From Pedobacter sp. (lineage in GTDB: Bacteria; Bacteroidota; Bacteroidia; Sphingobacteriales; Sphingobacteriaceae), in assembly GCF_031119335.1 (NCBI RefSeq), contig NZ_JAVHXT010000010.1:62001-126000 (forward strand): 64,000 bases of DNA. The letters run 5' to 3'. The notes below the pieces were generated by a model that worked only from the letters and a program-made list of their open reading frames with translations, had not been told where the DNA came from and ran no database searches. Shown here piece after piece: positions 8,670-17,370 of the stretch; position 1 is the stretch's first letter, and each line of letters begins with the position of its first letter. The position numbers and the translations under genes were made by a program.

Positions 8670-10283
8670 ATGACTACGGAAGAAATACAAAATATTTATG
8701 CATTAGACGTAAAATCTAAAGAGATATACATTCTTGACGCTGTTAGTGGAAGAAAAGGATATTTCTGCTTAGGTTGTGGTAAAGAAATGCAGGCTGTAAA
8801 ATCTATTATACAGGGGAGAAAGTCCTATTTTAGACACGATGTAGAAGCTAATAAGGTAAAAGGAAAATGCGCTTATTCGGATGAAACATACCGTCACAAG
8901 CTCGCTAAAGAAGCGTTGCAAATATCTAAACGAATTAAAGTTCCCGCCATTTTAAAATATAACCCAAGTAATCAAGGCGATGCGTTGCTGATAAGACCAT
9001 CCCATTACGTAGAAGCACATTCAGTTTCTATTGAGCTTTCTTTTTACGAAACCGATGACGGAGAGGTTAAATGGGGAAAGGATATCGGAGAAGGTAAAAA
9101 TCTTCTAATTCGACCAGATGTTACTTTCTTTGATAATAGTGGGCAACCTATTTTGCTTATTGAAATAGTGGCAACCCATAAGCTAACAGAAGATAAAATC
9201 ATACTAATGAGGAGACTTGGAATAGATACAGTTACTGTAACAATACCAAAAGATTCTCCAGAAGCTATAAGACAAACGTTTGATGAAGTAAACAGGACTA
9301 AGTGGATTTACAATTATGAACAAGAGACAACTCAATATTTATCACTTTCCGACTCAGATGCAGAAGCAATACCATCTATTGATGAGCACCAAAGAAGAGA
9401 TTTTAGAATTACATTCAAATGCAGACAGGCGGAAATTAGAGACCTTATTCGCAGAATTGGAAGATGCTTGGAATCTGAACAATTCAGAACAGTTATCGAA
9501 GCAAATAGACGAGAACTTCAAAGAGTTGAGGGAAATGCAGACGAACTCCGAACAATTATTAGAGAACAATCGGAAAGAGACAGCCAATTCCTTATCGGAG
9601 AACAGCAAGGAGAGGTTGAAAATTTTAGAAAAGCAAGAGGAAAAAATCAGTCTATTATCGACAGAATTGAACAACAGTATAAAGATTCGGAACGAAGATA
9701 TCTCGATAAGGCAAGAGAAATTGCAACTAAGCAGGCAGAAATTGAAAGAGCAAACAGAGAACGAATCGCAACTAGCGAAAGAGAGGAAAAACACTTTGAA
9801 AATGCTAAATCAGAACTTGAACAGCAAGAAATTAGCATTGGCGAAGCTACAAGAGAAGCAGAGAGATTTGTTATCGAAGCAAAAGGAAATAACAATAGTC
9901 GAGGAGGAGATTTTGAAGAGAGAGCAGCTAGAAATAGAGCAAATAGAGAAAGAGAATTTAGAAGAGGGAAAGAAATTAAGGAGCAAGCTGAAAGAGATAT
10001 CGCAAGAGAGCTTGAGAATCGAGGAGAAGCTTTCAAAAGAGATGAAGATAGAAGAAGCGAGTTGGGAACACAATATGATGAATTTTGTAAATCAACAATT
10101 GAAGCCGTTAAGAGAGGAGATTTTAACGGAGTTCCCCAACTTGACGAAGGATATAAAGCAATGTTATCTAGACGCGGATTATTATCTGATTACTCAGAAA
10201 ATGAACGCACTTACAAGAGAAATAGGTCAGTTAGAGAATTTCTTATCTCGGGCGCATTCAAAGTATGGCTGCCCAAGTCGTAG
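8670..10283 (+). CDS. CoiA-like protein with long coiled-coil C-terminus
   Basis: YFCLGCGKEMQAVK...RKSYFRH zinc-binding N-term and RPDVTFFDNSGQPILLIEIVATHKL nuclease-like segment typical of competence CoiA-like family. Confidence 0.7.
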   Translation: MTTEEIQNIYALDVKSKEIYILDAVSGRKGYFCLGCGKEMQAVKSIIQGRKSYFRHDVEANKVKGKCAYSDETYRHKLAKEALQISKRIKVPAILKYNPSNQGDALLIRPSHYVEAHSVSIELSFYETDDGEVKWGKDIGEGKNLLIRPDVTFFDNSGQPILLIEIVATHKLTEDKIILMRRLGIDTVTVTIPKDSPEAIRQTFDEVNRTKWIYNYEQETTQYLSLSDSDAEAIPSIDEHQRRDFRITFKCRQAEIRDLIRRIGRCLESEQFRTVIEANRRELQRVEGNADELRTIIREQSERDSQFLIGEQQGEVENFRKARGKNQSIIDRIEQQYKDSERRYLDKAREIATKQAEIERANRERIATSEREEKHFENAKSELEQQEISIGEATREAERFVIEAKGNNNSRGGDFEERAARNRANREREFRRGKEIKEQAERDIARELENRGEAFKRDEDRRSELGTQYDEFCKSTIEAVKRGDFNGVPQLDEGYKAMLSRRGLLSDYSENERTYKRNRSVREFLISGAFKVWLPKS

Positions 10284-10338
10284 AGAACTTGATGTGGCTT
10301 ATAAAAATTATGAAGCTTCTCTAAATGGAGCATCCTAA
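9316..10338 (+). other. Overlapping alternative-frame ORF (340 aa, coiled-coil-like) within the CoiA-like gene; coding status uncertain
   Basis: Open in +1 frame relative to 8670-10283 for ~970 nt and extends 55 nt beyond its stop; region is purine-rich. Confidence 0.3.
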
Positions 10339-10340
10339 AT

Positions 10341-10384
10341 CCATTCCTTGCCCTCATTTGTGGCGTACCAAGGGAAAGGAATGG
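10341..10384. repeat. Strong inverted repeat/hairpin after the CoiA-like gene
   Basis: CCATTCCTTgCCCT ... AGGGaAAGGAATGG. Confidence 0.7.
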
Positions 10385-10979
10385 TTTAGTCTTTATATCT
10401 GTGGTTTAACAAAATTGGTGCTTTCTAATTGAGTAAGTGCTGAACACTTTATCTGTAGTAGTTCTTGGGTAAGGGCACTACTAACCCGATTAGGTAGAGC
10501 GGTATTCGTCGCTACTAATGTTTGCATAAGAGACCGCCAAACACACGTTTGTCACTCCTTATGCTTAAACAAAGCGGCGCAACTCATGGAAACTCTCTGT
10601 CTTTAGTAAACTAAATCCTTTCGTTTCCAACTTTTCAGCTCACCTGCGTTCTCGCCTTTGCTGCGTAATGGTCACGATGTTTGGTCAAACATCCCGCCAA
10701 TTACTTGTGTAAAACATAGTCAAAGTCGTTGTTGCACAACTTTACCTTTGACACAAATGCTCGTTGAGCAGGCGGTGAGCGTTATGTCTTGCAATTAAAA
10801 GATTTTTATATTAGTTTAGTTGAAATATGCTCTTAATCTCAAAATAAATACATAAAAATATTTTCTGTAAAGCTTTGTGTTAGGTGCTATTTTAAGCGTT
10901 TGGTAAACTTTTATTTATCAAATCCAATGAAATTTTAATATCGAACCTTGTAAAAATTTGATAGTAATATACCATTAAA

Positions 10980-12101
10980 ATGAGCGAAACCTTAGATAAT
11001 GATGCAACAAAAAAGCTTTTAGGATTTGAATATCAAAAATTAGTAGCGTTAGAATACTGTCTAAACGCCCAAAACGGCGAGTATGTTTTTATCGAATGCT
11101 TCGGAGATGTACAATATGGAAATGAATCTATTGAAGTTAAGCATCATGAAGGAGATACGAACCTTACTAGTAATTCTGTAGATGTTTGGAAAACGCTGAA
11201 AAACCTTGTCGCTGAATATGATAAGTTAAAATCTAATGATAGATTTATTCTTCACACTACACAGAATATACCGAAAGATAGTATTTTTCACAATTGGAAT
11301 AGTTTAAAAAAAGATACAAAGTACAAAACACTGAAAGATCATGATATTTCAACTACTTCTAAAGTGTTTAAAGATGAAATTTTTGGCAAAAAAATCTCCA
11401 AAACCGATTTACTCGTAATCTTGGATAAGTTTGTCATTTTTAGTGGTGAGCCAAAAGTTAATGAAAAATTAGTTCAACTAAAAAAACACGCCACTTTTAA
11501 ATTGATACACGATGATTTGAAAAGTGCTGCTGTAGGTGTACTTCATCAATGGGTCGTAGAGAAAGCCATTGATAATTCAAATAAATGGGAAATTAATATC
11601 ACTGATTTCAATTCAGATTTACAATTCAGCTTATCGAAGTTTACTAAAGATTATGTTCCTTTCCCTTCTGTACGTGAATCAGAAAGGAATGATGAAAATT
11701 TAGTTAAAGGTTATAGGTTTATAGAAAAATTGGGAGCTATTTCTTTAAGAAATAATGATTTACACCAAGCTTTTCAAGATTATGTTAGATCTGAGGAGGC
11801 CTATGAAGAGATACTAAAAATAAATCCTACTTTAAAAGATAATGTAATAAAATATGAGGAAGAAATCAGTTCTAGTCTAAAGAGCGAAAAAAGCGCAGCT
11901 CTGTACCAACTTTCAAACTACTCATTTATAGATAATTCTCATATAAAAAAGTCACAAGAAGTTTATTTTAGATGCATTAATAATCCTCATAATGAAATTA
12001 TAGGATTTAATGGAACCCAAAGATTTTTTAGGAATGGTAGGATTCAAAATATTAACGAAACCACTGATTTTGAATGGTTATATAAAGAGACTGATCTATG
12101 A
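10980..12101 (+). CDS. ABC-3C-type effector: Cap4/DUF4297-like dsDNA nuclease domain plus ABC-3C-type C-terminal region
   Basis: N-term GFEYQKLVALEYCL...VFIECFGDVQYGNESIEVKHHEGD (E...ExK restriction-like motif with GxxYQ) and four-base overlap with downstream middle-component gene and DUF3732 ATPase. Confidence 0.7.
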   Translation: MSETLDNDATKKLLGFEYQKLVALEYCLNAQNGEYVFIECFGDVQYGNESIEVKHHEGDTNLTSNSVDVWKTLKNLVAEYDKLKSNDRFILHTTQNIPKDSIFHNWNSLKKDTKYKTLKDHDISTTSKVFKDEIFGKKISKTDLLVILDKFVIFSGEPKVNEKLVQLKKHATFKLIHDDLKSAAVGVLHQWVVEKAIDNSNKWEINITDFNSDLQFSLSKFTKDYVPFPSVRESERNDENLVKGYRFIEKLGAISLRNNDLHQAFQDYVRSEEAYEEILKINPTLKDNVIKYEEEISSSLKSEKSAALYQLSNYSFIDNSHIKKSQEVYFRCINNPHNEIIGFNGTQRFFRNGRIQNINETTDFEWLYKETDL

Positions 12102-12553
12102 ATATAGCTAGAACTGAAGAGATTCTCTTCAATCCATTATTTACATCTAAATTATTGCTGATGGCTTTAGCTGGAGCACAAAATAATCGTTTGAAAATGG
12201 AACTGATCTATTATGTTTTGCCGCTGATTTACAACAAAACAATACGAGATAAACTTTTGAAGAGTACTTCAAAGAGTACCTTTAATACGTTTCTTAATTC
12301 TGAAGTTAAAATGGAATTAATTGTAATAGATACTCTGTTGACAAATTATAAAAAGAAGACAAAAGAAGCTTTAATTACCTTGTCAAACACCAATAATATC
12401 GAAATCTTAGACTACGTAATTCTTACAGATAAACAGGAAACTATTTATTCAAAAGAGAAAAATCTTTTGCTAAGAGATTATTATAAGGCAGCATTTAATT
12501 TAGGATCAATTCTTTCAAAGGAAGATTATAGGAGAATATTTTTCAATTTATAA
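12098..12553 (+). CDS. ABC-three-component system middle component (putative)
   Basis: 151 aa small helical protein, ATGA overlap with upstream gene, 3 bp before DUF3732 gene; call is mainly by position. Confidence 0.65.
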   Translation: MNIARTEEILFNPLFTSKLLLMALAGAQNNRLKMELIYYVLPLIYNKTIRDKLLKSTSKSTFNTFLNSEVKMELIVIDTLLTNYKKKTKEALITLSNTNNIEILDYVILTDKQETIYSKEKNLLLRDYYKAAFNLGSILSKEDYRRIFFNL

Positions 12554-12556
12554 CTT

Positions 12557-14491
12557 ATGCAAGCATTAATATCACGTATATGTCTTTTTAAAGATACCAA
12601 GGAATCACGGACACTAAAGTTCGATGAGGGATTAAATATAATTTCTGGCGATTCTAAAACAGGTAAAAGCGCAGTAATTGAGATTATCGATTATTGTTTG
12701 TTTGCAAGTAGATCTACTATTCCAAAAGGAATTATAACCGACTGGACAGATCTTTATTGCATAATATATAGAGTGAAAGACAAGCATTTAATTATTGGAA
12801 GAAGAAAAAATAGTAATCAAATGTATTTCAATGTCGAAATTAGTTCGACTTTTCTTGAACACTTTTCTATTGAATATTTTTATGACAGGAAACTGCTTGA
12901 TTTAGATGAAGCTAAAAGAGAATTTGAAAAACATATCGGAATTTCTGTCTTAGATACAAGAGCTGATGAAGAAGAAGATAAGAGGAAATCTGGAGGCAAA
13001 GTAACAATGCGAAGTTTTGTGCCTTTTTTATTTCAGCATCAAAATTTAATTGCTAATAAGCATAGTCTTTTCTACAGGTTTGATGATTTTTACAAGAGAA
13101 AAAAAACTATTGATGATTATCCTATACTAATGGGATTCGGAGATGCTGATTTTTTTGATTTACAGCGAAATCTGGAAAGTAAGCAGAAAGAATTAAGTCA
13201 AAAGAAAAAGCTAGACGAGAAGTTGAAAATCAGCAATGAACAATTAAGAGACGACCTCTATACTGTTTTGTCATTTTACTACACATTTTTAGGGAAAGAA
13301 CTGTCTGCCGATATAAATTTACCTGAACTTAAAAAGCTTATTACAGCTTTGCCAAGTGCCAACGCTAACTCAGTAGGTGATCAAAATCTTAACGAACAAC
13401 TTAGAAAAGTAGATGATTTGATCTTTGAGAAAAAGAAAGAATTAGAAATAGTTCAGAATTTATTAGATACAATTAAATCTAATAATGACATATCTAAAAA
13501 TTATTATAAAAATATTAATCGATTAAAGTCTTTAGCGTCAATCGAAACTAATGTTAGTGAAATTCACTGTCCACTTTGCGAGCAAGAAGTAGAGGCGATA
13601 GTAGATAAAATTGGCGTAATTCGAGAATCTAATGAGACATTAGAAGAAGAGTTTGAAAAAATTGGCACATACGTAAATGATACATCAACTCAAAATGCTT
13701 CACTTAGAAAAGAGAGAGATGTCTTGAAAAGACATTTAAAAGAACTCAATATTAAAGCTGAAAGCTTAAATAAACAGATATTAACAGAGTTCAGCACTAA
13801 GAATGAATATGAAAAAGGGTTACTGTTAAAAGGAAGAACAGAAGCGAATGCTCAAAACCTTATTGAAAGAAATAAGATTTTATCAAATAGTAAAAGTGAT
13901 TATTCAGAGTTAGAAGCAGAAATTGAACAACTCAAAAACAAACTTGCTGGTTTCAATCTAAAAGAAGAGTTGCAAAGAGCTCAAATAATACTGAGTAATA
14001 AGATGAGTGATATTTGTGATCTGCTTGATTTTGAAGAAGAATTCAAACCAGGTAAGATATTATTTGATCTGGAAAAATTTAGCTTGAAGTACAATATTGA
14101 AGGTAAAGAAAATATCTTGCTATCTGAGATGGGAAGTGGCTCAAACTGGTTAGCAATACATTTATCGGCATTTTTAGGTTTCTTGTATCTCCATAGCATA
14201 ACTAAGACTTCAAAAATACCGTCAATATTAGTTTTGGATCAACCTAGTCAGGTATACTTTCCAAAAGTTTATAAAGAATTGGATGAAGTCGTAGAAAATG
14301 AACAAAAAAAAGTTGATGATAATATTGTTCAAGTAAAAAATATTTTCAAAGTAATATCTGATGAAATTTTAAATATTGAGAACGAATGTGGTTATAAGCC
14401 TCAAGTAATTGTTTTGGAGCATGCAGATGAAAGTGAGCTTGATCAATTTATTAAATATCGCTGGAGCAAAGATGGAAGTAAATTGATTTAG
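12557..14491 (+). CDS. DUF3732-type SMC/Rad50-like ABC ATPase
   Basis: Walker A GDSKTGKS near N-term; coiled coil with IHCPLCEQEVE zinc-hook-like motif; LSEMGSGSNWLAIHLS signature-like; Walker B ILVLDQPSQ; H-loop VIVLEHADE. Confidence 0.88.
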   Translation: MQALISRICLFKDTKESRTLKFDEGLNIISGDSKTGKSAVIEIIDYCLFASRSTIPKGIITDWTDLYCIIYRVKDKHLIIGRRKNSNQMYFNVEISSTFLEHFSIEYFYDRKLLDLDEAKREFEKHIGISVLDTRADEEEDKRKSGGKVTMRSFVPFLFQHQNLIANKHSLFYRFDDFYKRKKTIDDYPILMGFGDADFFDLQRNLESKQKELSQKKKLDEKLKISNEQLRDDLYTVLSFYYTFLGKELSADINLPELKKLITALPSANANSVGDQNLNEQLRKVDDLIFEKKKELEIVQNLLDTIKSNNDISKNYYKNINRLKSLASIETNVSEIHCPLCEQEVEAIVDKIGVIRESNETLEEEFEKIGTYVNDTSTQNASLRKERDVLKRHLKELNIKAESLNKQILTEFSTKNEYEKGLLLKGRTEANAQNLIERNKILSNSKSDYSELEAEIEQLKNKLAGFNLKEELQRAQIILSNKMSDICDLLDFEEEFKPGKILFDLEKFSLKYNIEGKENILLSEMGSGSNWLAIHLSAFLGFLYLHSITKTSKIPSILVLDQPSQVYFPKVYKELDEVVENEQKKVDDNIVQVKNIFKVISDEILNIENECGYKPQVIVLEHADESELDQFIKYRWSKDGSKLI

Positions 14492-14518
14492 TTTTTAAAT
14501 TAGTGAACTTATGCATAT

Positions 14519-14980
14519 ATGAAATATTGGGAAATATTACTCCTTAAACAACGTGAAAGAGGCAAAGACGGGCTGACAATTCCATTTCTTATAGGAAGTC
14601 AACAATATTTTCCTTCATCAATGAATTATAACATCAACTCTTTAATTCAAGAAATGGCGATTAGTAAAACATTTGAAACTTGCATAAGATATTGTATGGG
14701 AACACAGACGTTAATCGCAGAGGTTAGAAAGGAAAAAAATGCTGTTTATTATGTTCAGGATAGTCAAAAGCTGACAAATATTTCGATTGGAGTAATGTCA
14801 AAATCGGACTTAGGATTAGAACTTGACGAATTAATTATAAATCTCATTGATAAATTCCAAACTCACATTAAAGCTGAGCAATTTTCTGCCGAACCAAATG
14901 TAGATGGACGTAGCGTGAAATGGAATAAGTTTTCTACCGAAGATGTTCAGTTTATTAAAGACTCATTCAGTCTGTTATGA
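14519..14980 (+). CDS. Hypothetical protein, candidate fourth gene of the ABC-3C operon
   Basis: 153 aa intact ORF 27 bp after the ATPase, same strand; no recognised domain. Confidence 0.6.
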   Translation: MKYWEILLLKQRERGKDGLTIPFLIGSQQYFPSSMNYNINSLIQEMAISKTFETCIRYCMGTQTLIAEVRKEKNAVYYVQDSQKLTNISIGVMSKSDLGLELDELIINLIDKFQTHIKAEQFSAEPNVDGRSVKWNKFSTEDVQFIKDSFSLL

Positions 14981-15122
14981 AAATCAATTATATTTGTTGT
15001 AATTAAATTAAAGCGCTCGGGAGGATTAACTGATAGTAATTTTTAAATCCAATTTTAGATTAATTTACAGAATAGCTACCGATTTTACCTAGATACCCAT
15101 GTTAGAACCAAAAATGTAAAAA

Positions 15123-15446
15123 GTGGAAATTTTTAGTGAATTCAATTGGATTATCTTATTCCAGACTTGGTTAGGCGCATTATGTGCACATTTGTTATCG
15201 CTTTATAGCGATGACTTCAAGGGAACGATACCTTTTATAAAAAAAATGTTCCCAAACAAAACTGATGCCTTTTATTTTAGAGTCGACTTTTTATTGTTAC
15301 CGATTATTGGAGCTTTACTAGCTTACGTACTGTTAGACCCAAGCTCACTTAAATCTTCGATTTTTGCAGGAATAAGTTGGAGTGGAACCTTAATAGCAAT
15401 GTTAAAAAGAAATACTAACCAAATTGAAGCCTCCGGAAATGAGTAA
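15123..15446 (+). CDS. Small multi-TM membrane protein, unknown function
   Basis: 107 aa with hydrophobic segments IILFQTWLGALCAHLLSLY and FLLLPIIGALLAYVLL; overlaps next gene. Confidence 0.6.
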   Translation: MEIFSEFNWIILFQTWLGALCAHLLSLYSDDFKGTIPFIKKMFPNKTDAFYFRVDFLLLPIIGALLAYVLLDPSSLKSSIFAGISWSGTLIAMLKRNTNQIEASGNE

Positions 15447-16275
15447 TATTAACTACATCTACATACTTCCGTTAATAGCGACTTTAATTGCTTCACTATA
15501 TATTTTTATTACTGCAAATAAAGATAAGAAAGCAAAGAATATAACTATGACTCTAGTCGTCGCTACTCTATTAAGCTCGTTAATAATCAGTTTTTATTAC
15601 GACTCTATATTCAATGATCAGTATGAGGAGGTTAGTGAATTATTAGCTAAAAGGAATAGTCTAAATATTGATACTTCAAATTTAAATAAAGTAGACCTGC
15701 ATAGCTTAGAATTAGCTAGAAATAGGATGAAAGACCTCTTAGATAGCATAAAGTTACAAAATATTGAATTGGAGAAATTGAAGGTAAATATTGAAAATTA
15801 TGAAAAAATAATTGGGAACAAGCGTGAGGTCAAAGGTGATATAACTAAGAAGATATTGGAAAATAAGGCTGATATCGCTGAAATAAAAGGTTATAACACA
15901 AAGCTGGACGACGAGATACTTGATAAACGAAAAGGATATATGGTTTCTGGGAGGTCATCTAATTTTGTATTCGATTGCCCAAAAGATTATTTGAGTGAGA
16001 ATTTAGAACTCAAATTGAATTTTATTAATGAAACTTTGTTTGAAAAGATTGAATATATTTCTATTTCTTTTTTAGAGAAAACTGATGAAAAGAATTACAC
16101 AATTATTAGTAATGAAATATTTAAACCTCAAAAAGGCGTGAATGCCTTTAAGATAAAAAATGAATTTAAGAATAAAAATAACAGGAAAATTGAGTTGGAA
16201 GTTGGATATGTCCTGAAATCAGAAATGGGAAAAGATTTTCCTAGAATTGAAAGAGTTGTATGCAGAAATTATTGA
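15424..16275 (+). CDS. Two-TM plus coiled-coil protein, unknown function
   Basis: INYIYILPLIATLIASLYIFI and MTLVVATLLSSLIISFYY followed by coiled coil and C-terminal globular region; start overlaps upstream stop. Confidence 0.65.
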   Translation: MKPPEMSNINYIYILPLIATLIASLYIFITANKDKKAKNITMTLVVATLLSSLIISFYYDSIFNDQYEEVSELLAKRNSLNIDTSNLNKVDLHSLELARNRMKDLLDSIKLQNIELEKLKVNIENYEKIIGNKREVKGDITKKILENKADIAEIKGYNTKLDDEILDKRKGYMVSGRSSNFVFDCPKDYLSENLELKLNFINETLFEKIEYISISFLEKTDEKNYTIISNEIFKPQKGVNAFKIKNEFKNKNNRKIELEVGYVLKSEMGKDFPRIERVVCRNY

Positions 16276-16555
16276 AAATATGAGTGAATTTGATAAACAG
16301 TTAAAGAAGAACTTAAATAGGGACGTGTCAGAATTTATTAGTAAACCTGATTATGAATCCATAAGACAGCTTTATAAAGATAATTTTGATAAAATTGTTT
16401 TTTACATAAAAAGGTCTGATGTTAGATTGGCAGTCGAAGATATTGCTGATATCGATGTGAGGCTAACTAAAAAAGTTATCGATAGTGTTCTACTGCTAAA
16501 GGAGGTCAACAGAGCGATACTTAGCCAAGAATTGACTTTAAATGATATCATATAA
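16247..16555 (+). CDS. Small hypothetical protein, coupled to upstream gene
   Basis: 102 aa helical ORF overlapping the end of 15424-16275 (possible internal start at MSEFDKQ). Confidence 0.55.
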   Translation: MKELYAEIIENMSEFDKQLKKNLNRDVSEFISKPDYESIRQLYKDNFDKIVFYIKRSDVRLAVEDIADIDVRLTKKVIDSVLLLKEVNRAILSQELTLNDII

Positions 16556-16755
16556 AACAGTTAACTAATTAATTGAAATTCAATTATCAATTTTTGCATA
16601 AATCACTCCTCAAATTTAACCTTTCTCCCCAACACGCTTAAAGGAACTACGGCATAAACGCTCACGTGGCATTTACGCACTACCTATTTATTCCGTTCCT
16701 CCTTTGCTTAGTTGCGGACAAAGGTTGGTCATGCTCCATAATTAATTAAAATAAT

Positions 16756-17214
16756 ATGGAACAAACAGAATTCTTTAACGTTGCCGAAGTGCAACTAAGC
16801 TACAAGCCACACTTCAAAGCACAGGAACGTCCTCAAATCAGTACTTCTCAGCAAGCATATCAAGTGCTAATGAACAATTGGGACATGAGCCTTATTAATT
16901 TCCTAGAACAAGCTAAAATGATATTGTTAAACCGAAACAATAGAGTTTTAGGGATAGTTGATCTATCAAAAGGAGGAGGAAGTTCAACGGTGATGGACAC
17001 TAGGGTGGTCTTTGCAATCGCTTTGAAGTCTACAGCGACTAGTATTATATTAGCACATAATCATCCGAGTGGTAATTTAAGACCATCTAGTGATGATATA
17101 CGGATAACTAAGAAATTGAAAGAGGCTGCTAAGTTATTGGATATTGAGTTACACGATCATTTGATAATTAGTGAAAGTGGTTATTGCAGTATGTTAGAAG
17201 AGGCATATATTTGA
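16756..17214 (+). CDS. RadC-like JAB-domain protein (second copy)
   Basis: IILAHNHPSGNLRPSSDDIRITKKLKEAAKLLDIELHDHLII; close paralog of 157-615. Confidence 0.92.
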   Translation: MEQTEFFNVAEVQLSYKPHFKAQERPQISTSQQAYQVLMNNWDMSLINFLEQAKMILLNRNNRVLGIVDLSKGGGSSTVMDTRVVFAIALKSTATSIILAHNHPSGNLRPSSDDIRITKKLKEAAKLLDIELHDHLIISESGYCSMLEEAYI

Positions 17215-17223
17215 AGCGGATTA

Positions 17224-17265
17224 TTCCAACAAATATTCCAACAAATTCCAACAAATTCCAACAAA
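17224..17265 (+). repeat. Four direct copies of TTCCAACAAA (three at exact 10-bp spacing); candidate integrase arm-type sites
   Basis: TTCCAACAAA at 17224, 17236, 17246, 17256; same-orientation copies at the left end 925-934 and 938-946. Confidence 0.7.
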
Positions 17266-17370
17266 ATAGATAATAAACAGATTAATAACTGGAAGCGTTG
17301 AAGGAATTAAACTTTTAGTGAGAAATAACAGAATGTGGCTTTAAAGCATCTGGAAGGGTGTTAAAAACCC

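Noticed and set aside
9354-10073. Minus-strand ORFs 9354-9794, 9647-10036 and 9810-10073
   Set aside because: Ser/Phe/Leu-rich translations antisense to a purine-rich coding region; open by composition, not protein-like
10700-10800. Integron attC-like site (gcggtgagcgttatgt)
   Set aside because: Only weak resemblance to GTTRRRY core; no paired R''/L'' sites and no integron integrase
17224-17265. TTCCAACAAA array as a CRISPR
   Set aside because: Repeat units are only 10 bp with no spacers, and no cas genes are present; arm-site interpretation fits better
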